NCBI GenBank assembly: GCA_026954325.1
Contig: JAIXKK010000157.1
Coordinates: 1-64,000 of the forward strand
Reading direction: 5' to 3'
DNA length: 64,000 nt
Source of the DNA: Bryobacterales bacterium
GTDB taxonomy: Bacteria; Acidobacteriota; Terriglobia; Bryobacterales; Bryobacteraceae
The translations under genes were made by a program, and so were the position numbers. The notes under the pieces are model-generated. The model was not told the DNA's origin. It saw only the letters and a program-made list of their open reading frames with translations, and did not search any database. Below are positions 33,507 through 41,774 of the stretch, piece by piece (the first letter of the stretch is position 1; the number at the start of each line of letters is the position of its first letter).

Positions 33507-34414
33507 TTCACCGCGTTGGTTGAGATGTAGTCTTTAAGACCGGGAAGATAGTCGAATTCATCACGATACCAATAGACCTCGGCGTAGCGCACGCCGTTTT
33601 CCGCGCCGCGCTTGCGGGAGATCCAATCCATGTACCACTCTTCGATGAGGACCGCCGCCTCCTCGTCGGTTTTGCCCTCGAACTCGGGGACAGTGAGCTT
33701 TTCGGCCTGGAGTTGCTGGCGGATATTGCGCGCCATCGAGGGGTGAGCGTAGACATTGAGGTGGGTTACGTAGGCTTTCTGCTTGCGCTCAACCTGGCTC
33801 TTCGTGAGTTCCATGGCGACGTTCGGATGGTGGCCACGCCCGTAATCGACGCGGGCTTTGAGGAAGAGATAAGGGACGCGATAGGGCTCCAGGCCGAGGG
33901 CGAGATGTTCGGGATGGACGTTCGGAAGTCCGGCCATCCAGACGGCCTCCGCGACGGCGCGAGCAATCTTGCGATGATCCGGATTGCGGTCATAGTGGCC
34001 CCATGGATCGTGGCTGAGCACGACGTCCGGACGGTGTTTGCGGATGAGGAGGATCAATTGAGCGCGGAGTTCCTGCAGCGGGATGGGGTCCATGTAGTCG
34101 TTGCGCCAGTTGAGGCTGTAGACGCCCTTCATTCCCAGGATGCGCGTGGCGGCTTCGGATTCGCGGAGGTTGATCATGTCATTGAGCGGATACCCGCTGG
34201 CGCCGTCCTTTTCGTCATTGGAAGCGCGGGCGTACCAGGATTCGTAGCCGGCGTCCGTGAACCTGGCGATGAGGCCTCCCATGCCGTAGTCCGTGGTGTG
34301 GTCGTCGTGATGCGGTTCAATGACGAGAAGGATGTGGCCCGGCGGAATCTTTCCGAGGGGCAGCGGGGCCGCGGCGAGGGCGGGAATGATGAGGGCAAGC
34401 AGCAGGATCTTCAC
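33503..34414 (-). CDS. PIG-L family N-acetyl-sugar deacetylase
   Basis: 303 residues from GTG 34414, overlapping the upstream stop as GTGA. A signal peptide (VKILLLALIIPALAAAP) is present. The metal site is recognisable: LVIEPHHDDHTTDYGMGG (equivalent to AHPDDE) and LSHDPWGHYDRNPDHRKIAR, supplying the second His ligands. PIG-L/LmbE enzymes remove N-acetyl groups from GlcNAc-containing substrates, or act on related amides. The C-terminal 100 residues (ARVDYGRGHHPNVAMELTKSQVERK) are shared with the next upstream paralogue. Exported, so the substrate is probably a glycan or glycoside outside the cytoplasm. Confidence 0.85.
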   Translation of the reverse strand: MKILLLALIIPALAAAPLPLGKIPPGHILLVIEPHHDDHTTDYGMGGLIARFTDAGYESWYARASNDEKDGASGYPLNDMINLRESEAATRILGMKGVYSLNWRNDYMDPIPLQELRAQLILLIRKHRPDVVLSHDPWGHYDRNPDHRKIARAVAEAVWMAGLPNVHPEHLALGLEPYRVPYLFLKARVDYGRGHHPNVAMELTKSQVERKQKAYVTHLNVYAHPSMARNIRQQLQAEKLTVPEFEGKTDEEAAVLIEEWYMDWISRKRGAENGVRYAEVYWYRDEFDYLPGLKDYISTNAVK

Positions 34415-35256
34415 TTGGGCCTCGCGTTGGTTTCGAGATAATCCTTGAGTCCGGGGATGTCGTCCCATTCGCCGACGGCGTAGAAGAGTTCCGCGAACGT
34501 GACTCCGGCGCGCCGGCCGGCTTCGCGGCTGGGAGTTTCCATGGAGAGGCGGCGCGCCTCGGGGTTGGCTGGATTGCCGCGGACGTTCTTGTGCGACCAG
34601 AAGGCGTCGGTCTTGCGGCCGAGTTGGGCCTGGTTGAATTCCATGGCGATGTTTGGGGTGTGTCCTTTGCCGTAGTCTTCGCGCTGCGCGTAGTAGATCC
34701 GCGGGACGCGGAAGGGCTCGAGTCCGGCGGCGAGGTGTTCGGGGTGAACGTTGGGGAGTCCGGCCATCCAGACCGCTTCTCCGACGGCGCGCGCCACGCG
34801 TTTGTGGTCGGGGTTGCGGTCATAGTGTCCCCATGGATCCCAGGACATGAGGACATCCGGCCGGTACTTGCGGATGAGGAGGATGTATTGGGCGCGAATC
34901 TCCTTGAGCGGCGCCGAGGACATGTGGTCATTGCGCCAGTTGAGGCTGATAACTTCCTTCATGCCCAGGTGACGGGCGGCCTCCTGGGATTCGCGCAGAT
35001 TCACTTGATCGTTGGGTCCCCACTCGTGACCGTCCTTTTCGTCGTTGGTGGTGCGGACGTAATAGCCGGACCAGCCGGCGTCGGCGAGGCGGGCGATGAA
35101 GCCGCCGAACCCCCACTCCCACGTGTGATCGTCGTGGTGAGCGAGGATGACGAGGAAGGTTTTGCCCTTCGGGAGTTGACCGAGCGGCACGGGGTCCGCT
35201 GCTTGCAGGACGGAGGCAAAGAGAAGGATGGCTAGTCCGTGATACACTTTTCGCAT
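34411..35256 (-). CDS. PIG-L family N-acetyl-sugar deacetylase, paralogue
   Basis: 281 residues from ATG 35256 with a signal peptide (KVYHGLAILLFASVLQAADP). LVILAHHDDHTWEWGFGG and MSWDPWGHYDRNPDHKRVARAVGEAVWMAG give a complete PIG-L metal site. It is a close paralogue of the gene downstream: both share NEKDG/NLRESxxA, SLNWRND and GLPNVHPEHLALGLEP-like blocks, so tandem duplication is likely. It is first in the minus-strand operon. Its start codon lies only 4 bases from the start codon of the divergent plus-strand PIG-L gene, so each promoter must overlap the other's coding region. No clear ribosome site is seen. Confidence 0.85.
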   Translation of the reverse strand: MRKVYHGLAILLFASVLQAADPVPLGQLPKGKTFLVILAHHDDHTWEWGFGGFIARLADAGWSGYYVRTTNDEKDGHEWGPNDQVNLRESQEAARHLGMKEVISLNWRNDHMSSAPLKEIRAQYILLIRKYRPDVLMSWDPWGHYDRNPDHKRVARAVGEAVWMAGLPNVHPEHLAAGLEPFRVPRIYYAQREDYGKGHTPNIAMEFNQAQLGRKTDAFWSHKNVRGNPANPEARRLSMETPSREAGRRAGVTFAELFYAVGEWDDIPGLKDYLETNARPK

Positions 35257-35260
35257 TCCT

Positions 35261-36334
35261 ATGCGCCACGCATGGCTGTTATTTTTCGTACCGGTATTGA
35301 TGATCGCGCAAACCGAGCGCCGCATTCTAGTAGTTTCCGCTTCCACCGGAGATTATATCTATGGAGCGGGGGGGACGTTGGCACGCTACATCCGGGAGGG
35401 ATGGCGTGTCGATGTAGCGGTGTTCGCCAACGGGGAGAAAATGTCGCGGGGGCTGAGTCCCGCGCAGACGCGTCTGGCGAATGTGGAGGAAGGGAAGGCG
35501 GCGGCGAAACTGCTGGGAGTTCATGACGTGGTGATGATGGACGACAAGAGCGGAGAACTGGGGCAAGTATCATCGACGGAGATGCGCGAGCAATTGTTTG
35601 CGCTGATCCGGGGGATGAAGCCGCGGATTCTGTTCATTCCCGATCCCTACGTGCACTACCAGGCGGACGGTGACATTCGCTGGACGGGACGGATGGCCGA
35701 GGAGGCATGGGGTTACAGCGGCGGCGGCACGTTCGGCAACGAACTGACGCGCATGGGGCTGAAGCCTTACGGCGTGCCCGAGATTTATTACTACTCGCCG
35801 TACCGGCCCTACCGGAAAGGGGAAGGCGGCGAGGTGGAGCAGGCGCGGTTCGTGAGCCGGGATATTGCGGCCACGCTCGAGCAGAAGATCACGGCGGCCG
35901 AGTTGCTGCTCACCAGTAATCGGACGCTGGCTTCGTTGCGCAAGGGCGAGGCGGACGATGCGGGCGGCCGGCGGTACGCGCGGGAGTTTCTTACGGAGAT
36001 GGCCGAGACGGTGGGGAAGAAGCATGGATTCGAGTATGCGGAGGAGTTCAACCACGTCGGCTCGTCGAGCGCCGCGCCCGGCATTGCGGACCGCTTTGTG
36101 GCCCGGCCGGAGACGGCGAAGTGCTCAGTGCTGGTGGTGACTCCTCGATGCGCGATTGTCTGTTCGGCGCGGGCGGCACACTGGCGCAGATGGCCGCGGA
36201 AGGCCGCGCCGTGTATGTGGCGGTATTCGGGAATGAAGAAAAGCTATCCAAGGGGCTGGGGCCGGCGGAGACGCGCATTGCAAACAACAGAGAAGGAGAA
36301 GAGGCCGCCAAGGCGCTGGGCTTGCGTGAAGTGA
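35261..36334 (+). CDS. PIG-L/LmbE-like protein, first domain of a tandem pair (frameshifted)
   Basis: A signal peptide (MRHAWLLFFVPVLMIAQ) precedes RILVVSASTGDYIYGAGGTLARYIREGWRV, NGEKMSRGLSPAQTRLANVEEGKAAAKLLG, LFIPDPYVHYQADGDIRWTGRMAEEAW and a C-terminal AEEFNHVGSSS at about 265-275. The usual AHPDDE reads ASTGDY and the downstream HxxH is not standard, so the zinc site is atypical. Near 36120-36136 the frame reaches SVLVV, the first strand of a second copy, then runs into unrelated residues until 36334, while the second copy continues one frame away. One missing base would fuse both domains into one exported protein of about 545 residues. Confidence 0.72.
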   Translation: MRHAWLLFFVPVLMIAQTERRILVVSASTGDYIYGAGGTLARYIREGWRVDVAVFANGEKMSRGLSPAQTRLANVEEGKAAAKLLGVHDVVMMDDKSGELGQVSSTEMREQLFALIRGMKPRILFIPDPYVHYQADGDIRWTGRMAEEAWGYSGGGTFGNELTRMGLKPYGVPEIYYYSPYRPYRKGEGGEVEQARFVSRDIAATLEQKITAAELLLTSNRTLASLRKGEADDAGGRRYAREFLTEMAETVGKKHGFEYAEEFNHVGSSSAAPGIADRFVARPETAKCSVLVVTPRCAIVCSARAAHWRRWPRKAAPCMWRYSGMKKSYPRGWGRRRRALQTTEKEKRPPRRWACVK

Positions 36335-36906
36335 TCAACCTGGGACACAAGAGCGGGGAGTTGGGGTCGCTATCATCAAGCGAGTTGCGGAACCAGGTAA
36401 TGGCGTTGACACGGCTCTACAAGCCGGAGATCCTCTTTTTCCCCGACTGGTATGTGCACTACCAGGATGACAACGATATCTATCGCGTGGGGCGCATGGC
36501 GGAGGAGTCGCCGTATGGAGGATCGAGCCTGTTTCTTCAGGAGATGAGCTATCTGGGGTTCCCCGGAACGGCCGCGCGGCAATACTATTTCTTTGTGCCC
36601 TACCGGCCTTATCGCGCCGGAGAAGGCGGAGAGGGGCAGGCGGTGATGAAGCAGGTGGAGATCGGGGCAGTATTAGAGAAAAAAATTGCCGCGATTCGGA
36701 AGATGAAGACAGCGAACGCGGAATGGGCGGCGTTGCTGTCGGCGCGTGCCGGGCGGCCGCTCGATGCGGACGAACTGGTGGGCGCCTTCCTCACGGAACT
36801 GGCATCGACCGTCGGCCAGCGGCACGGGATGAAGTTTGCCGAGGAGTTCAACCATTTACGGCCGGTGACGGGACTTCCGGCGCACGTGCGGGAAAGAGCG
36901 CGCTGA
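36121..36906 (+). CDS. PIG-L/LmbE-like protein, second tandem domain (after frameshift)
   Basis: The frame could open with GTG 36121, but no ribosome site or signal peptide is visible. From GDSSMRDCLFGAGGTLAQM onward it parallels the first domain step by step: NEEKLSKGLGPAETRIANNREGEEAAKALGL, HKSGELGSLSSSELRNQVMAL, LFFPDWYVHYQDDNDIYRVGRMAEES, FVPYRPYRAGEGGEG and KFAEEFNHLRP. It is an internal duplication, probably normally translated as the C-terminal half of the preceding gene. As in the first domain, the canonical zinc histidines are not all present. A glucarate dehydratase-like gene starts 1 base after its stop. Confidence 0.68.
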   Translation: MLSAGGDSSMRDCLFGAGGTLAQMAAEGRAVYVAVFGNEEKLSKGLGPAETRIANNREGEEAAKALGLREVINLGHKSGELGSLSSSELRNQVMALTRLYKPEILFFPDWYVHYQDDNDIYRVGRMAEESPYGGSSLFLQEMSYLGFPGTAARQYYFFVPYRPYRAGEGGEGQAVMKQVEIGAVLEKKIAAIRKMKTANAEWAALLSARAGRPLDADELVGAFLTELASTVGQRHGMKFAEEFNHLRPVTGLPAHVRERAR

Positions 36907-36907
36907 T

Positions 36908-38149
36908 TTGCGAATCACGGATGTTCGAGCGACAACAGTATCCGTGCCGTTGGAGGCGCCGTTGCGGCATGCCAACGGCTGCCACTGGGGGCGGTTCGTA
37001 CGCACCATTGTCGAGGTGGAAGCTGATAACGGCCTGATCGGTTTGGGCGAGATGGGCGGCGGAGGCGAATCGGCGGAAGCCGTGTTCCGCGCGATGAAGC
37101 AATACCTGGTGGGGCACGATCCGGCGCGTATCGAGGAGATGCGATTTCGTATCGCGAACCCGACGGCGTCGCTTTACAACAACCGTACCCAGGTGCTGGC
37201 CGCGCTCGAGTTTGCGTGCCTGGATATTCTGGGCCAGGCATGGGGCGTGCCGGTGTCCGAAATTTTAGGCGGACGCCTCCGCGACCGCGTGCCGTTCGCC
37301 TCTTACTGTTTCTTCCGATATGCGAATGCCGCGGGGGAAGGAGAGGTGCGCACGATCGAGCAGGTGGCGGCGAATGCACGGGCGCTGAAGAAGCAATACG
37401 GGTTCACATCGCACAAGATGAAGGCGGGTGTCTTCCCGCCCGATTATGAACTGGAGGCGTTCCGCGCGCTTGCCGCGGAGTTTCCGGGTGACAGTGTGCG
37501 TTTTGATCCGAATGCGGTGTGGTCCGTGGAAGAGGCGATTCGCTTCGGACAGGGGATTGAGGATCTGCGTAACGACTATCTGGAGGATCCCACGTACGGG
37601 TTGAACGGGATGCGGCGCGTGCGGGAAAAAGTGCGCATGCCGCTGGCAACGAACACCGTGGTGGTGAATTTCGAACAACTGGCGGCGAATGCGCTCGATA
37701 CGGCGGTGGATGTGATTCTGCTCGATACCACGTTCTGGGGCGGCATTCGCGCGTGTGTGAAAGCCGCGGGTGTTTGCGAAACGTTTCAGCTCGGGGTGGC
37801 GGTACATTCGTCGGGGGAACTGGGGATTCAACTGGCGACGATGCTGCACCTGGGGGCGGTGATTCCGAACCTTTCCTTCGCCGCGGATGCGCACTACCAT
37901 CATCTGACCGGCGATATTATCGAGGGCGGGTTGATGCGGTATGAGGATGGAATGATTCGCGTGCCTACGGATCCGGGGTTGGGCGTGAAGTTGAATCGAG
38001 ATAAGGTGCGCGAGTACCACGAACATTACCGGCGGCTGGGCGGGTATCCCTACGATCAGGACCCGCTGCGGCCGGGGTGGGCTCCGATTATCCCGAATGA
38101 CCGGTGGGCGGATCCGCGGGATGACCGCAGACCGCATATGCCGCGTTAG
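36908..38149 (+). CDS. Glucarate dehydratase-like enolase-superfamily enzyme
   Basis: 413 residues from a TTG at 36908, chosen because MRITDVRATTVSVPLEAPLRHANG is the standard family N-terminus and the TTG follows the previous stop by 1 base. Catalytic features of the GlucD branch: HKMKAG (KxK base) at about 172-177, VRFDPNAVW (metal Asp), YLEDPTYG, the diagnostic LATNTVVVNF (Asn) and AVHSSGELGIQ (catalytic His) at about 298-308. Such enzymes dehydrate D-glucarate or related aldarates to keto-deoxy acids. No signal peptide, so cytoplasmic. Position next to exported deacetylase-like genes suggests use of a released sugar acid, which is inference. Confidence 0.88.
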   Translation: MRITDVRATTVSVPLEAPLRHANGCHWGRFVRTIVEVEADNGLIGLGEMGGGGESAEAVFRAMKQYLVGHDPARIEEMRFRIANPTASLYNNRTQVLAALEFACLDILGQAWGVPVSEILGGRLRDRVPFASYCFFRYANAAGEGEVRTIEQVAANARALKKQYGFTSHKMKAGVFPPDYELEAFRALAAEFPGDSVRFDPNAVWSVEEAIRFGQGIEDLRNDYLEDPTYGLNGMRRVREKVRMPLATNTVVVNFEQLAANALDTAVDVILLDTTFWGGIRACVKAAGVCETFQLGVAVHSSGELGIQLATMLHLGAVIPNLSFAADAHYHHLTGDIIEGGLMRYEDGMIRVPTDPGLGVKLNRDKVREYHEHYRRLGGYPYDQDPLRPGWAPIIPNDRWADPRDDRRPHMPR

Positions 38150-40467
38150 CGCGCGGGAAAGGCGGCGACGTTGCGGACGGTGAATGGATCTCCATTCGAG
38201 AACGTGCCGTCGAAGCGGAGGTAGCGGATTTCGGCGGGCGCGAAGATGTCGGTTTTCGCGCCGCGCCAGGCGCCGTGCCGGCGATCGGCGAGGGGTTGCC
38301 AGTGTTCGCCATCGAGCGAACCTTCGACGGCGTAGTGCGCGTAGGGGGCGGGTTTCCTGTGCCAGCGCGGGTCGCTGTAATCGATGAACGCGGGCAAGTC
38401 GTAACTGACAGTGTCAATACGCACAGGGGCAGGGAGGCGGATGAGGTTGGCGTCGCGGCTTTCGGCGGGGACGAGATTTTCGCGATTGGCGGGCTTGGCG
38501 CGCTGGAGCAGGTAGAGCAGCGTGCGGCGGTAGATTTCTCGGAAGCGCGCGCCATCGGGGCTGGCGAGGATGTTGGGGAAATTCTCACCGCAGACCATGG
38601 CGAGGCGTTCGTTGCGGTGGACGGCGACGCCGATGCGATGGAGCGGCGTGGGGTCATAGGCATCCACCATGAACTCGCGCTCCTCGGGCGCGGCGCGATC
38701 GGAGCGCACGAGGATATCCCAAGCCTTGGGCTCGTAGGCGAAATCCACTTCGCCGCCCCATGGGCCGGGCACTTCGTCGCCAGGCTTCAGATTCATTCCC
38801 CGCAAAATAGGATGGGAGGCATCGGCGATCACCGCCTTGCTGCCGGGAATCCAATAGCCGACCGATGTGTGAAACACGTTGAGATAGTCGAGAGCGCTGC
38901 CGGCTGTGGGATTGAGAACAGGAGCATCGGGCGGCGCGTCCGGGGGAAGCAGCGCCGGGGATTTGAAGCCGCCTGGTTGATCACTGAGGTGGGTCCAGAC
39001 GTGGCCGCGCTGCCAGATGTAGCGCGGCTCGGCGAGGCTCGGCAGGTAATCGACGATAACGGCGAAAGAATCGCCGCCGTGAATGAGCACACCGCCGCCG
39101 CGGCCGAGGTACTCCTGAAAGCGGAGGAAGCTTTCCTTGGTGGTGAACTCGGAGTGGTTGCCGATGAGAACGAGGCGGTAATCGTCGAGGCGGACGCGTC
39201 CGAGAGCGACGTCGCGCTGGGTGGCGTAGTCGATGGTGAATCCTTCGTTCCTGGCCAGTTGGTCGAGATAGCGCCAGTGATGAATATCGCTGTAGCGCTC
39301 GTAGAGGCTGTAGAAGAAATTGTTGAGGCGGTGCTGGCGGCTGCTCATGACGGTGGGCGAATAGCCGATGCTTCCGTCGTAGAAGGTGCGCCAGCCGTGG
39401 TAATCGTGGCCGCCGTTGGTGGAGTAGGCCCACCACATGTCGGTTGGCGCGACGTAGAGGACGGGCGATTGCGCGCTCCGCGGCCGGAGGATGATGTTGG
39501 TGAGCTTGCGATTCAGATCGTTGACGGCGGGGTCGACGGCGGCGCCGGGAGGGACCACGACGAGGCGATAGAGCCCGGAGGGCCAGTCACCCACGGCGAC
39601 GCTCACGTGGGTGACTGGAAGGCTGCAGGTGAAGGGCACGCGCGTCACCAGTTTTTGGCGCACGTCGTCGATAATGACGGCTTCCATGGCGCGCCCGGAT
39701 TCATCGGGCGCCGGGATAACATCGAGCGTCTGCTTCTCACCCGGCGTCCAACTTAGATCAGCGGGGCTGAGGATGGGAAAGAAGTTCGATGGAATGTTGG
39801 GGTCCTTGCCCGCGCGTAGCTTATACCATTCCGCCCACCAGAATTTCCGGTCGCGCGGATGATAGGCAAACAGAATGATTTCCATGTTGGGGTTACCGGT
39901 GATGGCAACCAATTGCAGAGTGGCATTCCTGGTGAAGCGAGAATAGCCGCGGCGGGCGTGGCGAGACATCTCCGCACCATCGAGGACAGCGCCGACCGCA
40001 AGGTTCGCCTCGCGATTGTAGAAGAGGGAGCCCCAGTTGGTGAACTGGTTGTCAGGGATTTTTCCGTCGGGCAAGTGGAGCGGCTGTCCCTGGAGCGCGC
40101 CTGTGTCGAACGTCATCGATTCGTTGTAGGCTTCGGGGAAGGTCCAGGTGAAGCGGATATGCTCCGCGCGCAGTTCGGAGTTGGGAGCGTGGCGGATGCG
40201 GTAAAGGTCGATGCCGGATAGACGCTCGTGCCGCAGTTCGAGACGGAGCGGGATGTCGCCAATGGAAAGGAGCGCAGTGTCCGGGCGCGGCGTGCGCTGA
40301 ACCGAGAGACCGCGGCTGGCGACGGCCAACTCGAAAGTCGGCGCATCGCGGCTGAGCAGCGGCTGGCCGTCCGCGGAGCCGCCGAAGGCCCGCGCGAGGA
40401 AATTCTGCTGGGCCGGCAAGGGGAGGACGATGAGAAATAGAGCAGCCCAACAGGAAGGGAGTTTCAT
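38146..40467 (-). CDS. Secreted N,N-dimethylformamidase-like protein with C-terminal discoidin-like domain
   Basis: About 773 residues from ATG 40467, which begins a signal peptide (MKLPSCWAALFLIVLPLPAQ); in-frame ATGs at 40476 and 40494 are alternatives. Residues about 320-640 resemble the large subunit of N,N-dimethylformamidase: VLYVAPTDMWWAYSTNGGHDYHGW, YSPTVMSSRQHRLN, VLIGNHSEFTTKESFLRFQEYLGRGGGVLIHGGDS, a glutamine-amidotransferase-like fold. The last 120 residues (HYAVEGSLDGEHWQPLADRR, IRYLRFDG) look like an F5/8 type C carbohydrate-binding domain. Export and a glycan-binding tail argue against a role on dimethylformamide itself. Its stop overlaps that of the convergent dehydratase. 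Confidence 0.7.
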   Translation of the reverse strand: MKLPSCWAALFLIVLPLPAQQNFLARAFGGSADGQPLLSRDAPTFELAVASRGLSVQRTPRPDTALLSIGDIPLRLELRHERLSGIDLYRIRHAPNSELRAEHIRFTWTFPEAYNESMTFDTGALQGQPLHLPDGKIPDNQFTNWGSLFYNREANLAVGAVLDGAEMSRHARRGYSRFTRNATLQLVAITGNPNMEIILFAYHPRDRKFWWAEWYKLRAGKDPNIPSNFFPILSPADLSWTPGEKQTLDVIPAPDESGRAMEAVIIDDVRQKLVTRVPFTCSLPVTHVSVAVGDWPSGLYRLVVVPPGAAVDPAVNDLNRKLTNIILRPRSAQSPVLYVAPTDMWWAYSTNGGHDYHGWRTFYDGSIGYSPTVMSSRQHRLNNFFYSLYERYSDIHHWRYLDQLARNEGFTIDYATQRDVALGRVRLDDYRLVLIGNHSEFTTKESFLRFQEYLGRGGGVLIHGGDSFAVIVDYLPSLAEPRYIWQRGHVWTHLSDQPGGFKSPALLPPDAPPDAPVLNPTAGSALDYLNVFHTSVGYWIPGSKAVIADASHPILRGMNLKPGDEVPGPWGGEVDFAYEPKAWDILVRSDRAAPEEREFMVDAYDPTPLHRIGVAVHRNERLAMVCGENFPNILASPDGARFREIYRRTLLYLLQRAKPANRENLVPAESRDANLIRLPAPVRIDTVSYDLPAFIDYSDPRWHRKPAPYAHYAVEGSLDGEHWQPLADRRHGAWRGAKTDIFAPAEIRYLRFDGTFSNGDPFTVRNVAAFPAR

Positions 40468-40544
40468 GTCAGGCATTGCGCCATCTTTCGCCATCCCTTG
40501 TCAAGTGCGTTCGGGCGACAATGTACTGAGGTGAAGGAGCACAC

Positions 40545-41774
40545 ATGAAGCAAGTCATCATTTTCATTCTTTTTGTTTCAGCCGCCCAGCCGCAGATGTT
40601 TCATCATCCGGCGCCGGTTTCCCCAAGTACGTTTCCCATCATGGCGTGGGGCAGCGCCCCTTCCGATCCGGAGCAGTTGAAACAGATGAAGGAGGCGGGG
40701 TTGAACGTGGCCGGGTTCTGCCGCGTCGAGGATGTACAGAGGATTCGCGATGCGGGGCTCACGTGTTTCGTCAGCGACAAGCGCGTGAATGGGTACGACT
40801 GGAGCAACATGCCTTCCGATAGCGAATTGCGGAAGAACGTCGAGGAAGCGGTCCGCGAGGTGGGAGACAATCCGGCGGTGCTCGGGTATTACCTGCGCGA
40901 TGAGCCGCACGCGTCGCTGATGCCGGCGATGGGCCGCGTCTCGAAGCTGCTCAAGGAACTGGCGCCCACGAAGTGGCCCTACGTGAACCTGTTCCCGTAC
41001 CGGGTGAGCAAGGAGCGAATGGGAGTGGACGATTGGGATACTTACGGCCGGATGCTGGTGGAAAAGATCGGGCAGCCGTTCCTGAGCTACGACAACTATT
41101 CTCTGGTGGGCGGCGAGATGCTCGACTACTTCTACAACAACCTGGATCTGGTGCGGCGGCTGTCGATGGAGACGAAGACACCATTCTGGAACTGCATTCT
41201 CGCGAATGCGCATTTCAACTACATGGAGCCTTCAGACGCCACATTTCACCTTCAGGTGTATGCGACGCTCGCTTACGGCGGGCGCGGGATTCAATACTTC
41301 ACCTATTACACGCCGCACATCGGCAACTACCGGCTGGGCGCCGTGGACCAGTTCGGGAACAAGACCGCCACGTGGGATGCGCTGCGGCGAATCAACCTGG
41401 AGTTGCATGCGCTCGCTCCGGTGATGACGAAGCTGCGGAGCACGGGTGTTTATCATTACCCCGACGCGCCCGATTACGGCAAACCGCTTTCGGAGAGCAA
41501 GGTGGTGGCGCGCGTGACGACGATGCAGCGGTACGTGAAGCCGCCGGTGCAAGGGCGCGTGCTGGTGGGCGAGTTCGAGGACGGGCAGGGGCGGCCGTAT
41601 GTCCTGATCGTGAACAAGGATTTGCACAACAGCTTTCAATTCGCCGTCGAGTTGAAGCAGCGTGGACGTAAGTTGGTGCGCATCTGCAACTACTCGGGCG
41701 AAGAGGAACCGTTCGGGCGCGAGATGGACTGGCTCGCGCCGGGCGCGGGTGTGTTGCTGCGTATCAGCGATTAG
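40545..41774 (+). CDS. Exported glycoside hydrolase-like TIM barrel protein
   Basis: 409 residues; AAGGAG about 7 bases before the ATG and a signal peptide (MKQVIIFILFVSAAQPQ) fix the start. The sequence follows a (beta/alpha)8 barrel: FPIMAWGSAP, EAGLNVAGFCR, GYYLRDEPHASL with a candidate acid/base Glu at about 120, KWPYVNLFPY, FLSYDNYS, FWNCILANAHF and YGGRGIQYFTYYTP. The pattern resembles beta-galactosidase-like (GH42/GH-A clan) barrels, but a specific family cannot be named; a second catalytic Glu is not certain. The gene overlaps the convergent Gfo/Idh gene by 4 bases at the stop codons. Confidence 0.68.
   Translation: MKQVIIFILFVSAAQPQMFHHPAPVSPSTFPIMAWGSAPSDPEQLKQMKEAGLNVAGFCRVEDVQRIRDAGLTCFVSDKRVNGYDWSNMPSDSELRKNVEEAVREVGDNPAVLGYYLRDEPHASLMPAMGRVSKLLKELAPTKWPYVNLFPYRVSKERMGVDDWDTYGRMLVEKIGQPFLSYDNYSLVGGEMLDYFYNNLDLVRRLSMETKTPFWNCILANAHFNYMEPSDATFHLQVYATLAYGGRGIQYFTYYTPHIGNYRLGAVDQFGNKTATWDALRRINLELHALAPVMTKLRSTGVYHYPDAPDYGKPLSESKVVARVTTMQRYVKPPVQGRVLVGEFEDGQGRPYVLIVNKDLHNSFQFAVELKQRGRKLVRICNYSGEEEPFGREMDWLAPGAGVLLRISD

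Noticed and set aside
36121..36150. Programmed -1 frameshift in the double PIG-L gene
   Set aside because: No canonical X XXY YYZ slippery heptamer or downstream pseudoknot is apparent; a sequencing error or mutation is simpler.
38275..39756. Plus-strand frame of nearly 500 codons opposite the dimethylformamidase-like gene
   Set aside because: Shadow of the minus-strand gene; the minus product has a signal peptide and family motifs, the plus product has neither.
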